Part shown: positions 18,101 to 26,973 of the stretch, in pieces
How the letters are laid out: the number at the start of each line of letters is the position of its first letter
How positions within the stretch are numbered: the stretch's first letter is position 1
Assembly: GCA_002428965.1 (NCBI GenBank)
Contig: DIYI01000017.1
Location: forward strand, 1-64,000
Source: Jejuia sp. UBA6058
GTDB lineage: Bacteria; Bacteroidota; Bacteroidia; Flavobacteriales; Flavobacteriaceae
Direction of reading: 5' to 3'
Length of the DNA: 64,000 nt
Translations under genes and position numbers: made by a program
Notes under the pieces: model-generated
Databases searched by the model: none
What the model was told of the DNA's origin: nothing
The model's input: the letters and a program-made list of their open reading frames with translations, nothing else

Positions 18101-21100
18101 TTTGAGGATTATATATTGAATTTGTGGCTCCTGGAATTAAAGTTCCACCAGTATTTGAATTTGTAGCATTACTATACCATTGATAGCTGTACCCAGAACC
18201 GATGCCTCCATTTGCAATAACTTCTAAATCTTGTGGTACTGTGCTCTGACATAACGTTTGTGTTGTTAATGGCTGTGTTGTAATTGTTAGATCATCAACC
18301 ACTATTACTTCTGAAACATTACTAGCTACAGGTGAACAACCGCTTCCGCTTGCAGAAACTTCAACATAAAAATAGTAAGTACCTGAAGTTGTAAAAGCAG
18401 GAGGTGCGTAGGTTGCATTTGTGGCACCTGAAATTGCGGTTCCTCCAGTATTCGTATTTGTAGTGTTGCTAAACCATTGGTAAGTTATTGTTCCTGTTCC
18501 CCCTGAATGGGTTACAGTTAAATCCGTATCTACGATACCATCTAAACATAAACTTTGCGATGGTATAGGGTTTGTATCGATTTGGATATTTTCGACAATT
18601 TCAATACGAGCAGTATTAGAAATAATTTCATTACAACCTGCCCCGGATGTAAATGATACAATTACATAATAATAAGTAATGCCTATAGGATTATTTGCGG
18701 GTGAAAATGTATTGCTTGTTTCTCCTGCAATCATTGTTCCAGAAGTCGTATTGTCTACTGTATTACTATACCATTGATAAGCTGGTGTTCCAGGGCCATT
18801 AACATTTACGGACAAGTCTGCAATAGGTCCATTTAAACAAATAGTTTCATCTTGTGGTTGACTTGTAAATTCTGGGGCGGGGTCTACAGTAATAATAAAA
18901 TTTACTGGCGCACCATCACAACTACCGTTAAAGGGCGTGATGGTATATGTAACATCTTCCGAAGTTGTATTGGAATTAAAAATATTTTGCGCAGGAATTG
19001 TATCAGAATTTCCACCGGTAATAAACCCTGTAACTCCAGGTGGGGCAGTGGCAGTCCAGTTATATGTAGTTCCAGAAATATCTGAAGTAAGCACTAGTTC
19101 TGTAGTTTGCGTCCCAGAGCATATAGTTTGGGTAAGGTCTGTATTGGTGACTGACGGTACTTCGTTTATAACAAAATCAAAAGTATCTGTAGTCGTTCCA
19201 CAACTGGAAGTAACGCTTAACATCACCTGATAATTACCAGATGTATTATAAGTTATAGTGCCAGGGTCTAATGTATTTGCTGTTGCAGGTATTCCACCAG
19301 GGAAACTCCAACTATATGTTATATTTTCTGTTGATGGAGCACATGTATCAACGTTAGCAACAGGGTTAATTGACGCTGTACCACAAAAGTCTGGAATTGC
19401 ATTTATTGCAACCGTAGGAGGTACTTTAACCTCTATTATTTGACTCGTAACATCCGTACCACAAGTGTTTTCTGTGGTTAGCTGTAAGGTGTAGGTGCCA
19501 GCACTTACAAATTCGAATGATGGTGAGGCTGAATTTTCATCAGTACCATTTGTAAAACTCCATTGTGGCACACCAGTTCCGCAGAAACCAGCGGTATAGA
19601 ATATTTCCCACAAGTATGTAACTCCTCCACAACTTTGCGATAAATCAGTAGTATTGGTAGCCTGAACATTAAAAGAAGAGCATCCATTATTATTATCTAA
19701 GCTAAAATCTGCAACCAATGCAGGTTCAATACAAATCGTTTTCGTTATCGTATTTGTTACGCCACAAGAATTTTCGGCATATAACGACACTGTAAAATTA
19801 CCAGTTGAAGTATATGTATGGGTTGGATTTCTATCAGTAGAAGTATTACCATCACCAAAATCCCAAAAATACCCATCGTTTATGCTACAGTTATTGCTAT
19901 ATCCTTCTAAAGAGGTGTTTTCAAAAGAAACTGGTGTATTTACGCAACTATTTGGTGGATCTTCAAAAGCAACTTCGGGTCTGCGTAGTATAATAATTGG
20001 GCCTGCTGTAAGATTGGTTTGTCCGCAAGAAGTAAATATAGATAGGAATACCGTATAAGAATTAGGGCAACTTGTTTCAGTATACGTATGAGGAATAGGG
20101 AAATCTTGCGAATTTATAGGGTCTGCACTATTGAAATAGGAAGAACTCTCCAACTGATTTTGAGTGTAAGTTTCAATCGTGCCATCACCATAATCCACAA
20201 AATAATTGGTGTCTGGTGGGTTGGTAGCCCAGGATCCAATTGCAAATTCAATAGGGTCTACAGGTGTACATAAGTTAACAGTATTTCCAGGGTTTACGAT
20301 AGCACCTGTAGGATTACTCGAATTTTTGATAAGGTACGTTACTGTATTATCACAATTCGTCCCAATACCTGTAATTTCCATATTGAAAGAACCTAATTGG
20401 GTATACGTATGTGTAGCAGGAAATGTAACTCCTGTTTCAACAGCACTACCATCTCCCCAATCTACGTTATACGAACTAATACAAGTTGATACATTATCAA
20501 TACCAACATTTATAGTATATGAAGGATCCGTTGTATTGTTGCCACAATTATTAAAAGGATCGAATGGACTATCTTCATCGCGAAAATTCAAAATAGGTTT
20601 TTGCCTTACTGTAATGGGGCGCGTTATCGAATTTACACAGCCATTCGCGTCCGTCACATTGAGGGTTGCATTAAATATTTGATTACCGCACCCTAAAGAT
20701 TCGTAACTATGAGAGGCATTTGAATCCGAAGAAGAATTACCGTCACCAAAACTCCAATTATAACTAAAGGGTGCAGTCCCAGTAACATTTGGTGTAAAAT
20801 TAATAACGGTGTCGGAACATGCATTGTCATTATCAAAAGTAAAACTTACTGTTGGTAAATCATTCACCGTTATTACTGCTGTTCCACTTGCAGTTTCATT
20901 AGCACCACTACCATCTTCAACCGATAGCAGTTCATAAGTAAATTTACCTGCGGTTGCGGTACTTGCAAATACGTTTAGTGCACTGTTTGAACCTGCAGTA
21001 GTTGCGGTTTGATTAGAACCCCCGTTAATACGATATGTAAAAGTATAGGGTGTAATACCTCCAGAACCTACAAAACTCACTGCCGGCATCGCACTATTTA

Positions 21101-21257
21101 AACAAACAGAAGTGGTTCCTGAAATAGTTGCAGATGGTGGTAAATATTCGACTTTAAGAGTAAAGTAATTTTTAGAGGCTTTGCTAGTATTTAAAGCCCA
21201 AAATGAAGCAATTATTAAAAAGGAAAACAATGCAACAAGAATAGATTTCTTTGGCAT
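15183..21257 (-). CDS. Giant SprB-like cell-surface adhesin with T9SS type B sorting domain
   Basis: About 2,024 residues. The chosen start is the ATG at 21257 (MPKKSILVALFSFLI), which gives a clean signal peptide; an in-frame ATG at 21281 adds eight residues. In order come PKD-type domains (YNWSFGDGNSSSDSNASHSY; FWDFGDGNTSTDRNPTHTY), several near-identical Ig-like repeats (PTYQWYSNT ... TYYYVI ... ISN), SprB repeats (NAPYTIAWSNLGSG ... LSPGSYVITVTDATNC) and one more PKD domain. Last is the gliding-associated C-terminal domain (PNAFTPNNDNFNDYF ... WDGKIKGDDAENGNYYYTF), a type B T9SS signal. Such proteins are exported to the surface and serve in adhesion or gliding. It is paired with the PorP/SprF gene 4 bp downstream. 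It is much shorter than F. johnsoniae SprB, so it may be a paralogue. Confidence 0.92.
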   Translation of the reverse strand: MPKKSILVALFSFLIIASFWALNTSKASKNYFTLKVEYLPPSATISGTTSVCLNSAMPAVSFVGSGGITPYTFTYRINGGSNQTATTAGSNSALNVFASTATAGKFTYELLSVEDGSGANETASGTAVITVNDLPTVSFTFDNDNACSDTVINFTPNVTGTAPFSYNWSFGDGNSSSDSNASHSYESLGCGNQIFNATLNVTDANGCVNSITRPITVRQKPILNFRDEDSPFDPFNNCGNNTTDPSYTINVGIDNVSTCISSYNVDWGDGSAVETGVTFPATHTYTQLGSFNMEITGIGTNCDNTVTYLIKNSSNPTGAIVNPGNTVNLCTPVDPIEFAIGSWATNPPDTNYFVDYGDGTIETYTQNQLESSSYFNSADPINSQDFPIPHTYTETSCPNSYTVFLSIFTSCGQTNLTAGPIIILRRPEVAFEDPPNSCVNTPVSFENTSLEGYSNNCSINDGYFWDFGDGNTSTDRNPTHTYTSTGNFTVSLYAENSCGVTNTITKTICIEPALVADFSLDNNNGCSSFNVQATNTTDLSQSCGGVTYLWEIFYTAGFCGTGVPQWSFTNGTDENSASPSFEFVSAGTYTLQLTTENTCGTDVTSQIIEVKVPPTVAINAIPDFCGTASINPVANVDTCAPSTENITYSWSFPGGIPATANTLDPGTITYNTSGNYQVMLSVTSSCGTTTDTFDFVINEVPSVTNTDLTQTICSGTQTTELVLTSDISGTTYNWTATAPPGVTGFITGGNSDTIPAQNIFNSNTTSEDVTYTITPFNGSCDGAPVNFIITVDPAPEFTSQPQDETICLNGPIADLSVNVNGPGTPAYQWYSNTVDNTTSGTMIAGETSNTFSPANNPIGITYYYVIVSFTSGAGCNEIISNTARIEIVENIQIDTNPIPSQSLCLDGIVDTDLTVTHSGGTGTITYQWFSNTTNTNTGGTAISGATNATYAPPAFTTSGTYYFYVEVSASGSGCSPVASNVSEVIVVDDLTITTQPLTTQTLCQSTVPQDLEVIANGGIGSGYSYQWYSNATNSNTGGTLIPGATNSIYNPQTGTVGTTYYYVIVTENEPGCSVTSQASEVNINPAPSFTSQPTSETICFGNSFNTLDISFSNGVGTPTYQWYSNTVNDSTSGNPIAGETSNSFAPPSGTVDTVYYYAIITFTSGGCTEIISQVAELTVNETPNISNKSAIICSGNAFTIAPDNSGGDIAPVGTTYTWTNPVINPIGTINGASQEITPQTNISQTLTNTTTSPATVTYTVTPTLGICIGNTFEVVITVNPSISITTIQNNSLCYLDNGGSLEIDIAGGVPFTTGNPYQINWSGPNGYSSTNEDIFNLAPGDYTVNILDDGGCPFSETFTITEPDELIFSTINFDAETISCFGANDGEISITVAGGTEPYTYSWTRNGAPYSSDENLVNLPPGLYEITVVDANNCALILESFDIIEPAELQASLNSKVDVICFGEATGEIDIDIIGGRPFETSPGVFDYTYSWTGPNGFSSTNQNLSGLFAGTYNVTVTDRSGCTDDLEVIIDQTDEIIIDYTATEIECYNDNDASITINSITGGNAPYTIAWSNLGSGMSQSNLSPGSYVITVTDATNCIKQATVVIDSPPIFRITPQVLNVSCFGANDARIILNLEGGIEPITLNWDDDPSAGVERNNIGPGTYTVTIIDNKPCTITETFVITEPDELTVSGTATDALDCDDANSGSINAIITGGTLPLTYQWSNGSTTEDLSNIPPGTYTLDIIDANGCEISESFTVNRFDPLELNVEVITMHNCNAKTVDQSFVAQPSGGVPPYQINWSSGTISGNDNEIMQTDVNGLFIVDVTDALGCNDSFSYNVDIPVLGDPDFSISSEALNNYGFYSIEDPIQFTNLSSGSYIGVSWDFGDGSISNEENPVHTYKTVGTYKVIQTVVYPFNCVYTRTIILDVQKGYSLLMPNAFTPNNDNFNDYFLPSQIALSNLKLEIFDTWGSMIYSEEDSESIEGWDGKIKGDDAENGNYYYTFSGSTFYGKKIESKGVVVLIK

Positions 21258-21426
21258 AAACGAAAGTTGGGTTAATAGCATGTCTAAAATAGATATTCTT
21301 TTTGTTCAATCACCATAAAAGCTTAATTAATAGGTTCATTTTCTTTAAAATACCCAATAATAGGTATGTTTGGTTAAATGAAATTTCGTCTTGTTAATCA
21401 GAAGGCATATTTCTTATCTTTATATT

Positions 21427-22359
21427 ATGAAAGCCTTAGTTATATCAGGTGGAGGAAGTAAAGGTGCCTATGCTGGTGGTGTTGCGCAATATTTAATGGA
21501 AGTTGACGGACGCGATTATGATATGTTTCTGGGCACATCTACAGGAAGTTTGTTAGTGCCACATCTTGCTGCTGGTGAAATTGAGAAGATTCATAAGGTA
21601 TACACTAATGTAAAACAGAGTAATATTTTTAGTGTGAATCCTTTCACAATTAGAAAAAAGGGAAAGCGCGAATTCGTTTCAATTAACTTTCTAAACACTC
21701 TTTGGCAATTTATAAAGATGAAACGGACGTTTGGTGAGAGTAAGGCCCTAAAACGACACATAAAAAAGCATTTTACTAAGGAGGAATATGACAAAATTAA
21801 AGACACTAAAGATGATGTTGTCGTTACAGTTTCAAACCTCTCTAAAAATAGGGTGGAGTATAAGTCCATAAAAGATTATGATTATGACGAGTTTTGTGAA
21901 TGGATATGGATTTCCTGTAATTATATTCCATTTATGTCTTTGGTAAAGAAAAACGGATTTGAATATGCCGATGGTGGTTTAGGGTGCATTATTCCTATAC
22001 GAGAAGCGATATTGAGAGGAGCAACTCAAGTAGATGCCATAGTTTTAGAATCGGAATCTATGGAATACAATAAGGTTTTAGGGAAAAACCCCTTTTCACT
22101 GATGATTAATCTTTTTGGACATTTAACAGACCAATTAGAACGAAATGATATTACTATTGGTAAACTCGCTGCAAAAAACAAAGGAGTAGAACTTAATTTA
22201 TACTATACGCCCTCTAAATTAACGGAGAACTCACTTATTTTTAATAAAACTTTAATGACGTCTTGGTGGCAACAAGGTTGGGATTACGCTAAAATGAAAT
22301 GCACGCAAGCACAATCCAATGAATTGAGGTTTGATAATGATTCTAAAACAACTCCCTAA
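21427..22359 (+). CDS. Patatin-like phospholipase
   Basis: The 310-residue protein begins at the ATG 21427, directly before MKALVISGGGSKGAYAGG, the patatin oxyanion motif GGGxxG. An upstream in-frame TTG at 21391 is less likely. The nucleophile elbow is GTSTGS (GxSxG), and the catalytic Asp is in YADGGLG. This Ser-Asp dyad is typical of bacterial patatin-like acyl hydrolases acting on membrane lipids. No signal peptide is present, so it is probably cytoplasmic or membrane-associated. Its last 17 bp overlap the convergent membrane-protein gene. Confidence 0.9.
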   Translation: MKALVISGGGSKGAYAGGVAQYLMEVDGRDYDMFLGTSTGSLLVPHLAAGEIEKIHKVYTNVKQSNIFSVNPFTIRKKGKREFVSINFLNTLWQFIKMKRTFGESKALKRHIKKHFTKEEYDKIKDTKDDVVVTVSNLSKNRVEYKSIKDYDYDEFCEWIWISCNYIPFMSLVKKNGFEYADGGLGCIIPIREAILRGATQVDAIVLESESMEYNKVLGKNPFSLMINLFGHLTDQLERNDITIGKLAAKNKGVELNLYYTPSKLTENSLIFNKTLMTSWWQQGWDYAKMKCTQAQSNELRFDNDSKTTP

Positions 22360-22864
22360 CTTCTTCTTTTAAAATAGAAATGGCGGCATCACTAGGAGAA
22401 CTGCGTTCCATCATTTCTGTTAACAGCACCTCGCGCAACTTATCTGCAGAATCCGTTTTTTCAGATAAATTGGCTTTTCGAATTAATTGAACTGTAGCTG
22501 CTTTCGCGGTTGTAATTACACCCCAACATTTTTGACTTACATAGATTTGCTGGGTTAAATTATGTTCCATTTCTTGTTGAATACTTTGTATCAATAAAGC
22601 TTCATAATCTTCTTTATTTGAAGATGTTGGCTTCACTCTTAACAATAATTTATTGGGCGAAATACGTTCTAAAAATAGAGTTAAACGTTCATAAGCTTGG
22701 AGTCTTAGCGGAAGAGATGTTGCCTGCATATCTTTCTTCAAAAGAAAGCGTCTTCTACCATCTTCATTTTCAGTGTGAGTTTTAAAAAAATAATAGGCTA
22801 TTACTCCAGTGATTAAAGCTGGAAGTGTAAACAAAAACAAATCGATAATTCTACTGGAATCCAT
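22343..22864 (-). CDS. Hypothetical single-pass membrane protein
   Basis: The 173-residue product has an N-terminal membrane segment (about residues 8-27, LFLFTLPALITGVIAYYFF) and a long charged helical cytoplasmic region (QAYERLTLFLERISPNKLL ... LREVLLTEMMER). I do not recognise a named function, though it looks like a conserved flavobacterial family. It starts 13 bp downstream of the FMN glutamate-synthase-like gene on the same strand, so the two may form an operon. Its 3' end overlaps the convergent patatin gene by 17 bp. Confidence 0.75.
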   Translation of the reverse strand: MDSSRIIDLFLFTLPALITGVIAYYFFKTHTENEDGRRRFLLKKDMQATSLPLRLQAYERLTLFLERISPNKLLLRVKPTSSNKEDYEALLIQSIQQEMEHNLTQQIYVSQKCWGVITTAKAATVQLIRKANLSEKTDSADKLREVLLTEMMERSSPSDAAISILKEEVRELF

Positions 22865-22877
22865 ATAAAGTGATAGT

Positions 22878-24449
22878 TTATTGCGCTTGGAGCTCTTTTT
22901 TGTTTCCTCCCAAATATACGCAATCTTTCAAATGCTGCATACTTTCAAAAGGAACTGGTGTTTTGTTATACAAATAGGCCTTATCAAGTTCTTTAGATAA
23001 ATTATGATCATCTACATTCATTTCAATATCACTCATTTTGAACTGACAAGGATGCTCATATCCTGCGGCATGCGTAATTTCAACCAACTCCTTTCTAAAG
23101 GTCTTAAAATATTGCGCTAGTCGTATTGATTTTAATGATGTATCAATCCCATTTTGTAACCATTTACTTTGTGTTGCTATTCCAGTAGGGCAGCGGTTTG
23201 TATGACAGATTTGAGCTTGAATACATCCAATACTTAACATAGCTTCTCGGGCTACGTTAATGCAATCTACGCCCATGGCAAAAGCCATAGCTGCCTTAGC
23301 AGGAAAACCTAATTTTCCACTGCCAATAAAAACCACACGTTCTGTTAATCCTTTCGATTTAAATAATCTATAAATATCGGCGAAACCGTAAACCCAAGGA
23401 AGAGAAACATGATCCGCAAAACTTGGTGGTGCAGCACCAGTACCACCTTCACCACCATCAACAGTAATAAAGTCTGGTCCTTTTCCAGTTTTTAGCATTA
23501 AATCTGCCAATTCTTCCCACTGATCCAATTTTCCAATAGCAGCTTTAATACCCACAGGTAACCCCGTATTTTCAGCGATATCTTCAATAAAAGTCAACAT
23601 CTCGGGAACATTAGAAAATGCCTTATGCGTTGGTGGTGACAATACTGTTTTTCCAACTTCAACGCCTCTTATACCTGCTATTTCCTTTGTGATTTTTTTC
23701 CCTGGTAACACACCACCTTTTCCTGGTTTGGCACCTTGGGATAGTTTCACTTCAATAGCTCTTACAAATGGGTTGTCTTTAACCAACTTTACCATTTTTT
23801 CCATAGAAAAATTTCCATCGTTTGATCGTACTCCAAAATAACCTGTACCAAAGTGAAACATTATATCTCCACCATTGCTATGATAAGGCGATAAACCGCC
23901 TTCACCTGTATTATGATATGCATCAGCCATAGCAACACCCTTATTTAAAGATTCTACAGCTTTTGCGGATAATGATCCATAACTCATTGCGGAAACGTTT
24001 ATAATTGACGCTGGTCTATAAGGTCGTTTACGTTTGTTATACGCGCCAATAACTTTTGCACAGGGTAAAAAAGTGTTGTCGATAATGTTTGGATGTCCTG
24101 CACTTAATTTAAAGGGCATCATCGCATTGTTAATGAATATGTGCTGATGTGCATGAATATCTCTATCTGTTCCAAAACCTTCATAATTATTTTCTTTCTT
24201 AGAAGAAGCATAAACCCAGCTTCGTTCGATGCGGTTAAAAGGTAATTCCTCTCTGTTATTTGCAACAAAATACTGACGCATTTCAGGGCCAATACTTTCC
24301 AATAAATACCTAAGGTGTCCCACCAAAGGAAAATTATGAATTATGGTATGCTTTTTCTGAAAGATATCACGAATAGTGACAAATGCTAAAACTACAACAA
24401 CCCACAACCACCAAGGGATCACGGACAAAAAATCTAAAACGTTATTCAT
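22878..24449 (-). CDS. FMN-binding glutamate synthase family protein
   Basis: The 523-residue protein has an N-terminal membrane helix (WWLWVVVVLAFVTI), then the FMN-binding TIM-barrel domain of glutamate synthase large subunit. Motifs include SYGSLSAKAVESLNKG, KLSQGAKPGKGGVLPG, VDGGEGGTGAAPPSF and the Cys-rich GCIQAQICHTNRCPTGIA segment that resembles the iron-sulfur binding loop. The glutaminase domain of GltB is missing, so it is not a complete glutamate synthase. Family members are annotated as stand-alone GltB-like oxidoreductases with unknown substrates. It is divergent from uvrD, with 129 bp between. Confidence 0.9.
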   Translation of the reverse strand: MNNVLDFLSVIPWWLWVVVVLAFVTIRDIFQKKHTIIHNFPLVGHLRYLLESIGPEMRQYFVANNREELPFNRIERSWVYASSKKENNYEGFGTDRDIHAHQHIFINNAMMPFKLSAGHPNIIDNTFLPCAKVIGAYNKRKRPYRPASIINVSAMSYGSLSAKAVESLNKGVAMADAYHNTGEGGLSPYHSNGGDIMFHFGTGYFGVRSNDGNFSMEKMVKLVKDNPFVRAIEVKLSQGAKPGKGGVLPGKKITKEIAGIRGVEVGKTVLSPPTHKAFSNVPEMLTFIEDIAENTGLPVGIKAAIGKLDQWEELADLMLKTGKGPDFITVDGGEGGTGAAPPSFADHVSLPWVYGFADIYRLFKSKGLTERVVFIGSGKLGFPAKAAMAFAMGVDCINVAREAMLSIGCIQAQICHTNRCPTGIATQSKWLQNGIDTSLKSIRLAQYFKTFRKELVEITHAAGYEHPCQFKMSDIEMNVDDHNLSKELDKAYLYNKTPVPFESMQHLKDCVYLGGNKKELQAQ

Positions 24450-24578
24450 GATTTACATTTGAAAATATGCCTAAAGATATTTAAAAATATATTAAATGAA
24501 TTGTTTATAATTAATGATAATTCAGCCTTAATATACCGTAAACAATAGTTATTTTCACTTATTGAAAAAGAGTAACCC

Positions 24579-26930
24579 TTGGAAGAATATTTAGACCAAT
24601 TAAATAGCGCACAACTAGAACCCACCATTCAGATTGATGGCCCCATGATTGTAATTGCTGGTGCCGGTTCTGGTAAAACCCGTGTGTTAACCTATCGCAT
24701 TGCTTACATGATGAGTAAAGGGATTGATCCCTTTAACATTTTGTCCTTAACCTTTACAAATAAGGCGGCTCGAGAAATGAAAGAGCGCATTGCTTCTATA
24801 GTTGGCGCAAGCGAAGCTAAAAATTTGTGGATGGGTACATTCCACTCTGTATTTGCGAAAATTTTGCGTATTGAGGCAGACAGATTGGGATATCCAAGTA
24901 ATTTTACCATTTATGACACACAGGATTCTGATCGACTGATTGCCTCAATCATTAAGGAGATGAATCTGGATAAGGATATCTACAAATACAAACAGATTCG
25001 GTCGCGTATTTCTTCTTATAAAAATAGTTTGATTACGGTTAGAGCTTACTTTCAAAACCCAGAACTTATTGAAGCTGACGCTATGGCACGCAGACCAAGA
25101 ATGGGTGATATCTATAAAGAGTATGTAGAGCGTTGTTTTAAAGCGGGCGCTATGGATTTTGATGATTTATTATTGAAAACCAATGAGTTATTAACGCGTT
25201 TTCCTGATGTTTTGGCCAAATATCAAAATAGGTTTAAATATATTTTGGTAGATGAGTATCAAGATACCAATCATTCGCAATATTTAATTGTTAGAGCACT
25301 TTCGGATAAATTTCAAAATATATGTGTGGTAGGCGATGATGCACAGAGTATTTATGCGTTCCGTGGTGCTAATATTAATAACATTTTGAATTTCCAAAAG
25401 GATTATGATGATGTAAAAGTATTTAGACTAGAACAGAATTACCGTTCCACCAAAAACATAGTCAATGCTGCAAATTCTATTATTGATAAAAACCAAACGA
25501 AGCTAGAAAAGATAGTTTGGACTGCCAACGACGAAGGTGCTAAAATAAAAGTGAATCGTTCCTTAACAGATGGCGATGAAGGGCGCTATGTGGCAAGCAC
25601 CATTTTTGAAACCAAAATGCAGGAGCATATTCCTAATAAGGACTTTGCCGTTTTATATCGCACTAATGCTCAGTCTCGAGCTATTGAAGATGCTCTAAGA
25701 AAGAGAGATATCAAATACAGAATTTATGGCGGCTTGTCTTTTTACCAACGTAAAGAAATTAAGGATGTGTTATCGTATCTACGCTTGATAATCAATCCTG
25801 CTGATGAAGAGGCTTTAAAGCGCATTATTAATTTTCCACCTCGTGGTATTGGTCAGACTACAGTTGATAGGCTAGTGGTAGCGGCCAATTGCTATGACAA
25901 ACCTATTTTCGATGTAATTAAAAACCTGGATAAAGTAGATATCAAAATAAATTCTGGCACGAAAGCGAAGCTGGATAATTTTGCGACGCTTATTGAAAGT
26001 TATCAAGTGATGAACCAAACTGCCGATGTATTCGAATTAGCAGAACATGTAACTAGAAGTAGTGGTTTGATAAGGGAATTCAATAAAGATGGGACACCTG
26101 AAGGGGTTGCTCGTATGGAAAACATAGAAGAGCTTCTTAACGGTATGAAAGATTTTGTTGAAGGACAAAAGGAAATTGCAGATGCCACGGGTTCCTTGGC
26201 TGAATTTCTAGAAGATGTAGCACTAGCAACCGATTTAGACAACGACAAAGGAGATGGCGACCATGTGGCGTTGATGACCATTCATTTAGCCAAAGGATTG
26301 GAGTTCCCATATGTATTTATAGTTGGTTTAGAGGAAGATTTATTTCCAAGTGCTATGAGCATGAATACACGAAGTGAACTTGAAGAGGAACGAAGGTTGT
26401 TTTATGTGGCACTAACAAGAGCAGAAAAACAAGCTTATTTAACTTACGCTTTGTCTCGATACCGTTGGGGAAAACTGATTGATGCAGAACCAAGTCGCTT
26501 TATTGAAGAAATTGATGAGCAATATTTAGATATTGTAACACCTATTGAAGAACGTCGCTACAACCCAATGTTAGATGCTAGCATTTTTGGTGATATTGAG
26601 CCAAATAAAGTGACGTCTCCAAATAAAATAAGATTTAAACCAACCAAACAATTTCAGCCTAAAAAAGGGACATCTAGAAAAGCACCTGAAAAATTTCAAG
26701 CATCTACACCTAAAAACTTAAAGCCTGTTTCTAAAAGTAGTAATGGTACTTCTAATTTATTTGATAATAAATTAGCTGTTGGTAATATCGTTAAGCATAT
26801 ACGATTTGGTAAAGGCGAAGTTTTAAAGATTGAGGGTAAAGGTGCGGATACCAAAGCTGAAATTCAATTTGAAACTGGTGGAAACAAAAAACTGCTATTG
26901 CGTTTTGCAAAGTTGGAAGTTATTGGTTAG
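24579..26930 (+). CDS. uvrD: UvrD/PcrA-type DNA helicase
   Basis: The 783-residue SF1A 3'-5' helicase has Walker A AGAGSGKT (residues 27-34), Walker B DEYQDTNHSQ, GDDAQSIYAFRGA (motif III), EQNYRS (IV), and VALMTIHLAKGLEF with YVALTRAEKQAY (V/VI). A PcrA-like C-terminal tail ends in a Tudor-like fold (VGNIVKHIRFGKGEVLKIEG). It acts in nucleotide excision and mismatch repair and in clearing RNA polymerase. The start is a TTG at 24579, giving MEEYLDQLNSAQLEP, the N-terminus expected for the family. The next ATG lies inside the conserved core, so the TTG is well supported. Confidence 0.95.
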   Translation: MEEYLDQLNSAQLEPTIQIDGPMIVIAGAGSGKTRVLTYRIAYMMSKGIDPFNILSLTFTNKAAREMKERIASIVGASEAKNLWMGTFHSVFAKILRIEADRLGYPSNFTIYDTQDSDRLIASIIKEMNLDKDIYKYKQIRSRISSYKNSLITVRAYFQNPELIEADAMARRPRMGDIYKEYVERCFKAGAMDFDDLLLKTNELLTRFPDVLAKYQNRFKYILVDEYQDTNHSQYLIVRALSDKFQNICVVGDDAQSIYAFRGANINNILNFQKDYDDVKVFRLEQNYRSTKNIVNAANSIIDKNQTKLEKIVWTANDEGAKIKVNRSLTDGDEGRYVASTIFETKMQEHIPNKDFAVLYRTNAQSRAIEDALRKRDIKYRIYGGLSFYQRKEIKDVLSYLRLIINPADEEALKRIINFPPRGIGQTTVDRLVVAANCYDKPIFDVIKNLDKVDIKINSGTKAKLDNFATLIESYQVMNQTADVFELAEHVTRSSGLIREFNKDGTPEGVARMENIEELLNGMKDFVEGQKEIADATGSLAEFLEDVALATDLDNDKGDGDHVALMTIHLAKGLEFPYVFIVGLEEDLFPSAMSMNTRSELEEERRLFYVALTRAEKQAYLTYALSRYRWGKLIDAEPSRFIEEIDEQYLDIVTPIEERRYNPMLDASIFGDIEPNKVTSPNKIRFKPTKQFQPKKGTSRKAPEKFQASTPKNLKPVSKSSNGTSNLFDNKLAVGNIVKHIRFGKGEVLKIEGKGADTKAEIQFETGGNKKLLLRFAKLEVIG

Positions 26931-26973
26931 TTGGCATTTACCAACCAATAAACCCCAATCAAGATAATACTCT

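Noticed and set aside
20206..20682. 158-codon open frame antisense to the giant adhesin gene
   Set aside because: The adhesin frame is continuous with clear PKD repeats; the antisense product is repetitive by reflection.
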